64,000 bases of DNA, taken from NCBI RefSeq assembly GCF_024868665.1, contig NC_079905.1, positions 8,063,254-8,127,253 of the forward strand. The letters are read 5' to 3'. Origin of the DNA: Triplophysa rosa (taxonomy: Eukaryota > Chordata > Actinopteri > Cypriniformes > Nemacheilidae). The notes beneath the pieces are model-generated. The model was given only the letters and a program-made list of their open reading frames with translations, did not search any database and was not told where the DNA came from. The first letter of the stretch is position 1; every line of letters starts with the position of its first letter. Both the position numbers and the translations under genes were made by a program. Positions 1 to 18,300 of this stretch are shown here, in pieces.

Positions 1-1216
1 TTACATGGCAAAATGAAGCGATATCCTTACGTTGCTATAGCTCGCTTTAAATATTTGCTAGTGGGAAAACGTAAAGCGTACTGATTTGGCGCACCGAACA
101 CTATGACAACGGTCATAAGCGCCATGTCCACCCACCTGCGTTATCTAACCACGTTTGCTTTAAAAAATAACGATAGTTTCCCTTTTAAAAACTAGAAAGA
201 CTTACCCCTCAAGGTTATGTGGCGAACAGCAAACCACGACGTTTGTGTATTAAATAACGAGAGAAAATGCAGTGTTTGCTGGTTTTAGGTGACGACGCTT
301 GCGGTCCCGTTGCTCGTGATAATGCTCGTCTGCTCTGAATCTGTTAACTCCGCCCACCGACCCCATGTAAGACCTCGAACGTGTTACGTTTTTAAAACAT
401 CATGTGATACTCGAGACATTTTTGGTGTGATAAGGTAGTACCACGTTGAGCATTTCCCTTACACAGTTGCTAGAATGTTCTACAAATGTTAGCATGAATG
501 AAACATAGGCATTGAATGTTGTAGAAACCGTGCTATGCCTCCAAAAAGTACTGTATGAAACTGGTGTCACCACCAAAAGTGAGAAAAAAAGAAAAGAATT
601 GAAAAAGCAGTGGACTTTGTATCACATTTCTTGAAAATTTCCATCACAAGAAAGGGCATTCGTGTAATGTGGTTCTTTAATGGTTTGCATAATTCAAATA
701 ATCTAAATAAAACAACCAAACTGACAGACAGAAACAAGAACACCAATACATGTTATCCGAAAATACACCAATTTATCGGTCAAAATATTATAAAATACTA
801 CATAATATATTTGGAATCCCCTAAAACCCATTTTATTTTTAGAATGAACACCTTAAAAAAAGTACAATGGTGATCATTTACAAAGTTTGAACTATACAGT
901 TATTAAAACATGTAAATACACATTTGTACATGTATATTTTCTCCACACAAATTGAATTAATGCTTACCACATATTTACAATACAAACAAGAAGCTGACAC
1001 TAAAATCTGCACAGCTCAGAATCATGTCATTGGCAGCAGTAATCTGGTGTTTTTCACAATAGACTTTACATCATACAGTATGATGACTGTGTAGTTATCT
1101 TGTCATGTCAAATGCATTGTTAAATGTGGATGAAATCCACAGACTCTATGAGAGACATTTCTATTACCATCGTGCCTGCCTCATGAATTCACTCTGACTA
1201 ATCACACATTTTAAAA
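1..1216. other. mapk15 3' UTR and downstream flank
   Basis: No coding exon was recognised here. The part next to the mapk15 stop codon is read as its 3' UTR on the minus strand. A minus-strand AATAAA (TTTATT on plus, 832-837) would place the transcript end near 815. The segment 200-420 has more CpG than its surroundings and could be a promoter of a gene outside the window, but nothing else supports that. Confidence 0.4.
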
Positions 1217-7355
<6,139 letters not shown>

Positions 7356-8169
7356 CCTGTATTGTTGTACCACTTGAAAGAAATCTTACTTTGTTTTGTA
7401 CTCCTGGCATGAATAATACGATTAACTACACCTTTGTGCAAGAATTGCCCTAAAACGGACCTTGCAGATAATATAAAAATAAAACTACAACAAAGATTTT
7501 CTGAAAACTACTTAAAACAACACAAAAAAATACGAACGCGAACTTATTAGCAGTTCATTTTAATAATGATCAGCGAAACATTTAAACGGAGTTACACATA
7601 GCTCTTTCTATACTCAACCTGCTTTTTCATATGCTGGAAGAATGTATAAAAATGAATTCAGATGTTTTTGTCATTGATATCTGCAGACGCTCATTGAGAA
7701 TCGTTGGCCTGTTGTAAAGTTGCGCATCGCGTCGGTTTGTAATTGTTTGTCGCCCTGGAGACGCGACTATGTGGAGGAGGAAGCGATCTCTTAAAGGAGC
7801 CGCATATTTTCTTCGAGCATTTCCTAACAAGTCGTTACTATTCGTACACTACCCCTAAAGATCCCGTATGTATCCTGTGCACAATACTTTTTATTCACAG
7901 CAACAACAAAGTTTAGTGTGTTTCCGTAAATTACAATGCAAAAAAAAAAAAACGTTTTTAGAGCGTACCTAAAGTATACTTGCCCGTTATGTCTACTTTA
8001 GTGTGGCCCCAAGTGACAAAATAAATGATATGTACAATGTACAATATGTGTAACTGCTTTGAACATAGGTTGTTATTTCAGTGATTTATCAGTGATATAA
8101 ATCATAAAAGTTATAAAAGTGGATGAACGCTGCAATATTGTAGACAAATACACAAGGGCAAATTGTTAT
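7356..8169. promoter_or_regulatory. mapk15 5' flank; vps28 downstream spacer
   Basis: Spacer between the mapk15 start codon and the inferred vps28 transcript end. The mapk15 promoter should lie here. It has a moderately GC-rich patch at 7680-7800 containing GTCGCCCTGGAGAC (7749-7762), an imperfect match to the RFX X-box of ciliary genes. No open frame resembling a gene is present. A poly-A tract lies near 7939-7952. Confidence 0.4.
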
Positions 8170-8962
8170 TCTTTAAAGTTAATGTGGTTTATTTCAAAAC
8201 TATTTACAATGGTCATTTAATAAATATGACTTCATACTAAATTAAGACAGACCAACACCACACCAAGGAAAGTGTACACTAAGTTCTGTATCATGCTCTC
8301 TGCTATAAAAGGCAAGTTTAAGAACAACAAATTTAAAGAACTGTAAATGATTTCCAATTTAAATGGTCTTATTTGAATATACACTTTGAAAAAATCAAAT
8401 AAAAATATGAAAAATGTGAAGCTGGGTAGGAGATATTATTGTTATTATTAATTAAAATTTGTTACAAAATCCAGTATCAAACCTCATCCTATAATATATT
8501 ATGAGATCCATAAACTATGAGTCATATGCTTACAACACGAGTAAATGCCAGCAACTCCCTAGCTCACTTCCCTTGAAGATACCATACAAACTTATAGGCA
8601 TGTATACCTAATATACAAATTCTCTAAACAGAATACAGTCTGTTTTTGAAAGCCTAATGATCAGGTCATTCTAGAGAATGCTTTTAGACTACAGCTGCAA
8701 AGAAAACAAAATATAGGCATTATCAGACAAACTCAGTTAGTAAGTTTCAAGTTTGGAGTTTTTTTTATCTAAATTTAAAAGAAACAAAAAAACCTATAAA
8801 GACAAGATTAGCCTGAGTACAGAGAAACCCATGTGGATATAGGGTCTCTATGTTAAAACCTTTAACATTTAAGAGAAATGGGCAATATAGGAACATTCAA
8901 ACACAGATGCTTGTAAAAGAAAAAAAAATCTTGTGGAGGAGTTCAAAGAGATCAGGGAGCGT
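8170..8962 (-). other. vps28: vps28 3' UTR (inferred)
   Basis: Non-coding, AT-rich sequence following the vps28 stop on the minus strand. A minus-strand AATAAA (TTTATT, 8188-8193) gives a likely cleavage point near 8170. The end is inferred from this signal alone. Confidence 0.5.
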
Positions 8963-10909
8963 TTAAGAAGAGTGCAAGAATCTATTAAAGGCGTTGTAGG
9001 CAGATTCCAGGTCAAACAGCATCTGGCGAACCTGGGAGTCATCCAGCTCATCAGATGCAGACATGCTGCTTAGTGTTGTTAACCTGTGAGGAAGAACCAA
9101 CACACTTTATCCTTTGACACAAGGATCTGAGGTGGGTGAGCAAACACAGTTTAGTCCGGCTTTTAATGCAGCCTTGCATCTTTACACAGAACTTTGAGCT
9201 GATGCCTTTTTTCAAGTGTAAGGATAATAAAACACTGGTTCAGAGTTTTGATTTAGGTATTATTGTGTTTTGCATTTGACCATCATTTATACTTTTATGA
9301 CTAATGCTACTGCAAAGCTCTGCAGTAAAGTTAGGCTTACCAGAGGTTGACTTTGTCTTTGGCCTCTGAATCTGGGGGCATGTTGCTCATTCTGTTCATG
9401 GTCTCCATCAGTTCTCTCAGGTCAGGCTGGATCTATAAAACAATCGAAATCATACAGTTATTACGAATAATAATTAATTATGAATGCTGTAAAACTAAAT
9501 AAGCTGCTGGAGTCTGAACCCATACTGTAAAACACGTACCTCATCCATGGCACGAATCTCTAGTCGAAGTTTGTCCATCACTGTGATAAACAGCTGCATG
9601 GGTGAAAGCACAGACGTTAAATAAGGTAATCTAATTTTAAAACAATGTTAAAGATTCAGTATGGATTTGCTGCTTATATTAGATTAGCAGAGTTTGGCAG
9701 TTAACATCAATGCTATCAATGCTATGTCTATCTGAAGCCTGTCTTGAGTTTAGCTGTACCATTGTATAGTCTACTGCTGTACTGGAAAGTTTAATTCAAT
9801 TTAGCATAAATAAAAACACATGTATTGAGAAGTTCAAGATACATACAGATACTATGTCTGCAATGCAACGATTCATGTTGCCCTTGTCATCCTTGATGGT
9901 GATTGGTCGATCCTCTTTAATCCTCTCCATTGCTAGTGGACAATCAAGCTGCCACAGACACAGAAGGGGAAATATTAAAAGGGAAATAGCACACAAAACT
10001 GCAAGTTAAAAAAAAATATTATGTACAACATAAGACCACCATGGGCCAATTTTCAGATGAATGACCCCACAATAAGTTCAATGCCTTGGACCAATAAATG
10101 AGTTACAAACAGAAAATGTAGAATTATGAACTGCTAAAAAAGTTGTACTCTGTATTTCCGACAAAAGTCATCGATGGAGCCCACATCTGATCCCTGGACC
10201 TGTTTGAAAGCAGCCTTGTATTGGACAAGCAATCTTGAGCAAGCTCCAGTATATCTGCAAAACAAAGTAAATGTTATACTTTGAATAGACAGATTTAGAA
10301 ATTCAGAGCATTTAGCACACAAAAAAGAAGTAACTAACTCAATAGGAGTCACACAATCTTTAATGTATGCTTTCTCCAGGGCTTGAAGTGTCTTTACCAC
10401 AGCAAACAACTCTGCCATGTTGTCATACCTTTTAAAACAAAATAAACAAGCACATAAAATGCAATGAGTTACAAATACTTCCCTTAAGGTGACATCAATC
10501 ACACAAAATGAACAAGCTCAAACAGCTTGACCGAGGTGCAGTACATGTCACCACATTCCTGAATACAAAGCACAACGTCCATGATGTTGGTCAACTTACT
10601 TTTCTCTTTCTCTGGCATTTTTGTACAATTTTACTTCCTGTAAGAGACAGAGAGGTTCAACCCAAGGAAATGGTTATGATAGAAAAGTGTGATTATTACA
10701 AATGATCACAATTACTTGTGGTAACAGACAGTACAGTCTTACCTCATACAGTTCTGGCTTGTTGGCAGGTGCTAGTTAAAAAAAGCACAAAATAAAATGA
10801 GAAATTGAACCTAAGATCATTAAAAATAAATATGAATTGACATTATACTAGTGGGGTTTTCTCACTTACCCCCTCCCATTACACCAGATGCTGGTATTCC
10901 ATGAAACAT
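8963..10909 (-). CDS. vps28: VPS28, ESCRT-I subunit, 9 coding exons
   Basis: Subunit of the endosomal ESCRT-I complex that, with TSG101 and VPS37, sorts ubiquitinated cargo into multivesicular bodies. Exons on the minus strand: 10870-10909, 10743-10771, 10600-10637, 10339-10428, 10149-10254, 9847-9948, 9540-9593, 9341-9432, 8963-9083. Total 672 bp, 223 aa (human 221). The N-terminus MFHGIPASG, the core segments [14 protein letters not shown] and [37 protein letters not shown] and the C-terminal [20 protein letters not shown] are near-identical to vertebrate VPS28. The N-terminal part binds TSG101/VPS37 and the C-terminal four-helix domain links to ESCRT-II. All junction phases agree. Exon 2 is only 29 bp. 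Its upstream neighbour aunip is divergent. Confidence 0.97.
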
Positions 10910-11439
10910 GACTGATATCTACAAAACAGTTGAGGAGCCGATGAAATTATTATCAGGGGTTTAACCAAATGTAACCTTTATTGATGAATGATATATAGTA
11001 TCTTTTCATCAAAATCTACTGAGCTGTCTTTACACAGCATATCTGGGTAACGTTACTGCTCACTGTTTTTAGCGTCAACACTGGCTAAGGAAATGCTATT
11101 CAAACATATAACACGTGATAGAAAACACATTCATTTCATTATATTTTAGAAGCATAACGAGCTGCTTGGCGTAATACCGTCTATGTAAATGTCAAATCTT
11201 AAACAGTGCAAGTAATTCAGCATAGTTTGTCTTTGTTTTATTTTCTGACAAATACATAGCGGCATTAGCCCAGCTAGCTAGCTAATATTACGTTTTAAAT
11301 GTACACAAGACATCAATATCTGCCAACCATTAACACCCTTTATAAATACATAACGTTAGTGTGATTGTAAAAACCTTTCGAAATGAAATGTCTAACATGT
11401 TTTAACCAAAAAGCCACAAAAACAAGAGCTTCACTCACC

Positions 11440-11500
11440 CTTATATTGACGCCACCCACTATTAAAAGCTGACGTCGCCGGATGATTTCGTCACATCCTT
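11440..11500 (-). other. vps28: Probable vps28 5' non-coding exon
   Basis: The first coding exon has an acceptor (CTACAAAAC on plus) just above the ATG, at 10918/10919, so a non-coding leader exon must lie upstream. A minus-strand donor GTGAGTG at 11433-11439 follows a CpG-containing segment and fits this exon. The upper end is a guess. Confidence 0.45.
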
Positions 11501-12089
11501 TTTCGCATCCACTTTTTCGTCTTTTATTTAAAATATACACAATACGAATATTTTGTAGACATTTTAATCACAACGCCATATTTATATAAATTACAATTTA
11601 ATCAGATTAATTTTAATCATTGTGTTGTTCACGTCGCATTGGAAGGGTTGCCAATTATGCACAACAATCCCACAGTATATAAATGCCTTATTGACTCAGT
11701 TATAAAATAATTTACAACATTAGACTATCACAACTTTTGTATATAATATTTATAGCACATATTAATAAATTCTGCACCAGAGTCTGAAGATAACTCTTAA
11801 AACGCGATTAGAGTTGTTGTGGTAAATTTCTTAGAACACTTGGCAACCCAAAAGCTCCGAACTCGAAAGCTCGCGCGGGAACGACAACAGGACAGCAACA
11901 GTAAACAGGGGCTCACGGCAAATACACCTAAATCTAACACACGAAGTGCAGTTACAAAACGTTGATATGTACTTATTCTTGGTTATTACTGACGTTTTAC
12001 TGGGTAGTTTAATTGAGCGTGAGCGATTCGGAGAATTTAATGACTTGGGGTCTGGTTAAGATTTGTCGCGACTTTTCTTTGACCAGAAA
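11500..12089. promoter_or_regulatory. Divergent promoter region of vps28 and aunip
   Basis: The two genes point away from each other, with about 0.6 kb between the putative vps28 leader exon and the aunip start codon. GCGCGGGAA at 11873-11881 matches an E2F site (TTCCCGCGC on the other strand), about 210 bp before the aunip ATG. That would suit a cell-cycle gene. No TATA box is obvious for either gene. Confidence 0.5.
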
Positions 12090-13564
12090 ATGAAAGGCAC
12101 GTCTAATGGCACTAAAGTGAAACCTGCAGCATCTGCTAAAGAAGAGGAGTGTGGAATATGGCTTGACACAACTGAGTTTAAAGAAAAGAAACAAAAGGTA
12201 AGTTTGAACGTCTTGAGAAACGTATTATAACCGTATTATTTAAAAAAAAGCAATTTAACAGTTTTCATTCTTTTCAGAAACAGCCGACTCGTCCAATCTC
12301 CAAATTACTCAATCCATTGGCGAGATCGGGAGGATACAGTGTGGCTGTAGCTCTGAGCTTTACTCAAACTAAACTTGACATGCCTGTCACTAGACAGAGC
12401 ACAATATCATCTTTCTTTTCACCTAAGCCTACAGGTAAGATATCCCAGAGCTGTTTCATAACATATAAGATTTGTTTTTGCTCCACTTGCTCTTTTTCTG
12501 ACTGGGATGCTTTCTTTGTAGACCCTAAGCCAAGTGCTGGTGATGTTGAGATGTACACCCCCTTGCACACAGAGGCATGCTCTGGAACCAAACGAAAACA
12601 TGAGGTGACTTTGGAGCCGTCTGAAGAGACAGATATTACTTTGAGTGAGACATCCGAGGTCTGCCAGCAGAACTGTGATCTAGATCATGAAGATGTATCA
12701 GTGAAGGATTCGGATGATAGAAAAGTGCAGTCCTGCCTTCATTTCATGCGCGGATATAAGTCAGATGAAGAAGAGCCACCTGGAAAGCGAAGAGCTTTTG
12801 ACAACTTTGCAGACCACAATGTCTTAGACACACAGGAATACTTAAATAAAGCAAGAAGTGGAAGTCTGCATGATATACAGACAATTGCTGAATCTAAAAC
12901 TCTCTTTCATGGCAAGTCCCGCGGATTGGATCCTCTGATGATCAGAAAGCCGTGTGCGGAAGCTTGTCGGGATGTTCTTCCGTCTCCATGTCTGAAAGAA
13001 CTTCAAGAGTTCGAGGATAAACATGTTTTAAGAGATCAGAACACCACCGTTGAGGGGCGTATCCTAACCTCTAGGCCTGTCAGTGCAAACCACAGAAGAG
13101 CAAAAGCTTTTGCTAATACTAACGTGGATCAGGAGCAGTCTTGCTATAAACCCAAGGCTTCACCTATTAAACTAACAGGAAAGGAAAATAGGCAGCCTGC
13201 CTCACCTATTCACAGTGCTTCCCCTTTTAAGCAAAATCTAATATCAAGTCCAGCTAAATCCAGGTTAAAGGACAAATACACTCATTCCTTAAGAACATCG
13301 GGTAATGAGGAGTCGGGCACAGAGATTGCAGGAGACAGTCACGCTTTGTTATATACTCAAGACTCGGAGGGCTTCTGTGTGATTGCGCATCGTGACCAAC
13401 ACCTGAGGAGTCCACTGAAAGACCACAGCAATTTATCTATCGAAAAAGATTACTGGAATAGTGCATCTGACAAGTCTTTAGATAAGGAGGATGAGGAATC
13501 AGATCTTGACGCAGAGATCCTTTTCACCCAGGATTCAGAAGGAGACATAGTTATAAAGCACTAG
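12090..13564 (+). CDS. aunip: Aurora kinase A and ninein interacting protein, 3 exons
   Basis: AUNIP is a centrosome/spindle-pole and DNA double-strand-break protein that binds Aurora A and ninein and promotes end resection. Exons 12090-12197, 12278-12434 and 12522-13564 give 435 aa. Family marks: N-terminal CGIWLD (21-26), the block SKLLNPLARSGGYSVAVALS, then RQSTISSFFSPKP, and the C-terminal TQDSEG..VI.H motif. Q76-S-T-I-S-S-F-F83 fits a canonical PIP box. The C-terminal motif occurs twice (364-378 and 421-435). The middle is long, charged and apparently disordered, with many SP/TP and TQ sites. The second intron (12435-12521) is 87 bp, a multiple of three without a stop, so the frame stays open if it is retained. 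Splice sites G|GTAAGA and TTTGTAG|A support removal. The gene name rests on motif recognition from memory. Confidence 0.85.
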
Positions 13565-14060
13565 CCATAAACACAATAATTACATCACATAAACATGACA
13601 TTAAGGGGAGCAACTGCTTCAAAGGCCTTTTTAATAATTAAAGGTGATGTTTAGATGTCATAAAAGCTCTTGGATTTATGTTTAAAACGAGATTTGGAAA
13701 AAAAATTAAGTTGTAAGTGATCCAGTTAACTTTCTGAATTATTTAAATGCAGAAATAAACATCTGTAAAATTCCAAATAAGTTACAAATGTGCAGTGGTT
13801 TAAATATCACAATTCATATTTCTCTGAGTTGATGTCTTGTTTGCCACCAGATGAACCGGATTTGCATGTATGTATACAAGGTTCTGCAATCTTGCAAATA
13901 CTACTCATTTGATTCTGTTGTCGGTTGTCAAGTTGATGTTTTTATTGCTGCTATATTAAAGTCTGATTGAAATTTGCTATACTATAACATTTAGAAAGAC
14001 TGATGTCATAATGTTTATTCAGGTACTATATGACAATAAAAGTACAAACAACGTTGCAAC
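13565..14060 (+). other. aunip: aunip 3' UTR
   Basis: Non-coding sequence after the stop. AATAAA occurs near 13752 and at 14035-14040; the second is taken as the main poly(A) signal, with cleavage near 14055-14060. The end meets the 3' end of cap2 on the other strand. Confidence 0.5.
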
Positions 14061-15324
14061 GAGTTCACAATTTTATTTGCTCTTATTTGGTACCATGAAA
14101 ATACTTTGTACTGGCAAAATACAATTTAAGCATGATTTAATGCAGTGTACACAAATTCCACTTTGTGTTTAAGAATAATTGATTCATTTGCATTACAGTT
14201 ATACTGTTTAGGTGAATGCTGTCCACTAACCAAACAAATGTAACATAATCCCTTATAAGGACTGAAGATTGCTACATATTAACACATGTTGGCATACAGT
14301 CAAAAAAGTGTTCAAGGCTTTCCTGTTGAATAAACATTTAATGCATTCTGCACATTTATAGACAGATGCCAAGATGGAAGTGCAAAATAAGAACAACTAG
14401 GAAACAATTGAACAGACTAGACAAATGAAATGATACCCTAAAATCAGCCTTATTTAGGTTATAATAATAGCATAATCGATCTGTTATTACTATCCTGATC
14501 ATTTAATGACATGTCATGCAAATTTCAGTCAATGTAATTTTTTGACTAAAGAGGAAAGTTCAGAAATGTGGGTCTGAGGTAATAAACAAATTAAAACTAC
14601 ATTAAAGCAATATAAAATCTTATAAAAAAATCTCCTCAAAGGCACTCATTCATTTGCACAACAATGACCAGTTATCACAAAGTTTTGATTATAGTGATAT
14701 CCATTGACTTCTCTCCTCTGCTTTCAAGTGTACCCAACTGTACAACTTGACCACTGAATTTACTTTAAAAAGACTTATGTAAATATGTAAGATGGGATGT
14801 GTAAACGGCAGGAAATGTCAAATCTGACTGCATGAAACAGAAAAGACCCGTTTGTCTGTAAAGTAAGCTAAATTACTATTATTCAATTTACAACCAACCA
14901 AGCTTAGTCTGGGAAAACAGACTCCATCAAATAATCCAATTTATTCAGAACTATGTTGTAGGACCAATGTATTGAACTGAGCATTTATGCAGTCAAGAAA
15001 ATAGTTGAATATGTGTTTATTTAATAATATTCCTATAATTACAATAAATAAATGACTTAATATTTTGACAAGAAACAGCACTTTGGGTCGATGACAGATA
15101 AATGCAGATTAACACATTAGAATTAAAAAAATTGAATTATGGGGACAAATTGTATTTGTAAATACTTCACTCCTATTTTTTACTATCTGACCATAAAACT
15201 ACAACTCTCACAACCACAAAGTATGAATATTCATCTATCAGCTTTATCTAACAGTGTGATACAGTGAAAGCATGAAGAATACTGGGTAGGAGGAAAACGG
15301 TGATGAGCTGGGAATGATGAGGGA
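14050..15324 (-). other. cap2: cap2 3' UTR (inferred)
   Basis: AT-rich sequence after the cap2 stop on the minus strand. TTTATT at 14072-14077 is a minus-strand AATAAA and gives an end near 14050-14055. No other gene was recognised in this 1.27-kb stretch. Confidence 0.45.
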
Positions 15325-18300
15325 TCACCCAGCAATCTTTGTGGGCTCTGTGACCAAACAGGACCCGTCCCAAAGCGTTTTAAACTGCTCTGGAACTGGA
15401 AACTCCCTCTGTACAGCAGATATGAACAGAATAACAATAAAAAATACTACCACGATAACAACATTTATGGTTTAAATGTTTTAACATTTAAGCTTCTACC
15501 ACATTGTAAGGTATTCTGTATTATGTAGGTTCTTTGTTCAAATAAAAGGTGAGGATGTAGGAGTGAAATGTTGCCGATGTATATACACTCACATAATCAT
15601 CTTCTCCCTCAGGAACGAGGATGTTCATTTCAGAACTTTTGGCACTGACAATCTCACAGTCAAGCGAATCCTTGCTCAGGTACACATGGCAACCCTCAGT
15701 TTTATTAATGGAAATTGTAGGAACCTTTCCCAGTACCTGTGAAACAAAGAGATCTTTAAAGAAACTAAAAATCTTTTATTTTTAAAAAGAGATTGGAATA
15801 TACAAGAATATATGTTAACGTCGCTGGTAAATTAAAACGTATTATTAAAATATATATATTTTTTAAGTTTTCAAATTTGAGGTACGACTGTATGCCACTT
15901 ACTCTATAAGCAGTATTATTTTACTCGTAAATGATTCTAAATGTGCAATGTCAAAACATCAGATAAAAAATGTCCAAACATGTTTAAATACGTAAATAAA
16001 CATGGTTCTGCTGACAAAAAGTTATGTAATGCTTCAACTTGTGTCGACTAGAACATTCTTAAACGATTCTCACAGGTATGACCGTATTTCACCCGCATAC
16101 ATTACATGAACACATTCTCTCTTACATTAACAACCTGGAGTGCAGACCGCTCACACATAAACACACTTCAGCTGCAACATGCTACATAGACAAATTGACA
16201 TCAGTTCTAACCTGAAGTCGAACATCTTTAGAGTTGATTATTTCAACAATGCCCACCGCATTGTCAAACACAAGTCCAAACTTCTTACAATTATCTGTGA
16301 GAGGAGAGACAGACGTTACCCGGTCGTAGTGTGTAGTGCTATGATAAAGGGAAAGATAACGTTACTGTATAGGAGCAGCTGGTGTTTTAAGGAGCTCTTC
16401 TTACCCACTATGATGGAGTTGACTTTCCCTTTGATCTGGAGTGTGCAATTGCTACAGCCGAATGCATAAACCACCTGTTTGAGTTCGGTCTCCTCTATCA
16501 CGAGGTCATGAGCTTGCTCCTGGTACTCCTATAGGACAAATGGACACAATAGATACGTTAGACACATGGTTTCGATGGTAGTGATGGCGAATCAATAGAA
16601 AGTTAATACAAGCATGGGATACAGTGGCCGTGTTATCTTAACTACATTTCAATATCACTGAATCTAAAAACCTTTGGTCTTATTCACTACATGTTTCATT
16701 TGTGTTATATAATCGTTTTTATTATAATATTACTTATTTTCAAACCTAAATTGTTTAAGTCAGCACACTGGAAATGAAAGCTTGTGCAAGGCGCAATGCA
16801 TTGTGGGATATGTTCTTTGCAGTGCACTCTGCAAACTAAACACTTTGCCAAATGTAGTTATGTGCATTCCATGCATTCGGAAAATGTACAAACTGTGAAT
16901 GTGGCTGAAGAAGTGGTCAAAAGAACCTACCACCCTCCACTTCTTTCCTTCAAGCTCCAGAACTGGGGAATGTTTCTTGGCAGGTGCATGAGCAGACGAG
17001 CTGTAGCTCTGACTATTGGACGGAGAGGTCTGGTGCTTTTTGTCCTGAGTGCGCAGGGCTGGTTTCTTCTGCGTCTTCTGCTCATCAGACACATGCTTCA
17101 AACCTAGAGGCATAATATGTCACCTTACATCAGTGATTGACAGAGTTGTGGTTGATAAAAAGGGTTTATTTTGTGCTGTGACTTTACAGTCTGACGGTGG
17201 TCTTTTGCCCACCTTTGGCAGTGTTGTAATGTAACGAAGTAAAAATACTTAAGTACAGTACTTAAGTATGTTTTGGGAGTATCTGTACTTTACTTGAGTC
17301 TTTATATTTCTCCAGACCTTTACTTTTACTCCACTACATAATGTATACTTTTACTCTGATACATTTCCCCTAAGAATGTTCGTTACTTACTACAAAATAA
17401 AAGCATAGAAACTGAAATAGACAAGTCAGCGATCCGGCCACCATGATAATGCTGAACCAATCATTGGATAAAGCTCAATGTGCAAGTGCTAAAAGGTGCT
17501 CTCCGTGGTTAATTTCAACACAAGATTTTAATGTGCTGCTTCTTTTAAAGATAAACAGCAAATTTTTCAGTTTCAAATGACTTGGTTGTTACTGTAAGGG
17601 AAATGCAAGGAAAGAAAGAAGATTTTGTTCCAAGTTGTTCACATAGAGGGATAATATTGGGGGTGGGAGGGAACTATCCTTTTTTTAAGTTATAAGTTAT
17701 AAAGTAAAGTTATAAAGATGTGGTTTCTGAACTTGTATTTTGATAGTTTAGCAATTTGGCAACATGTTGACTGAGCTTTTTCAAAGTTGTATATTTCTAT
17801 GTAAGCACCATTTTTTTTTTATGCTAACAACGTTTGCTTCAACTTTACTTTAAATACTTAAGTAGATTTAATATAAAAAGTACTTTTGATACTTAAGTAC
17901 AATATTTACCTGATACTTTAAGACTTTTACTCAAGTCATTTTCTAAAAGGTTACTTTTACTTCTACCAAAGTAATTTTCTGGCAAGATATTTGTACTTTT
18001 ACTCAAGTATTGCTTTTAGGTACTTTATACATCACTGACCTTTGGTGATGGCCGCTCCTTGGTTAAGCTGTGCGAAGAGAGCCGAGTGTTGGGCCGTTGT
18101 GGTGTCTGGTTTAGAGATGTCATCCAGGAACACTGGAGGAGGTCCTGGAGGTGGTGGAGGAGGTGGAGGGCAAGGACCATCAGAGGAAGAGCTGAAGAGT
18201 GAGGTAGGGGCGACAGGACCCTGGGGAAAACAACAGTCATTGCAGGGAGAGTCATTACAGTCAACAACAGACAAAATGATACATTTTCCTATTTGGCATA

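Noticed and set aside
12317..13564. One continuous 415-codon aunip frame starting at the ATG at 12317
   Set aside because: The conserved N-terminus (CGIWLD block) lies in an upstream exon joined by good splice sites, and 12435-12521 has a proper donor and acceptor.
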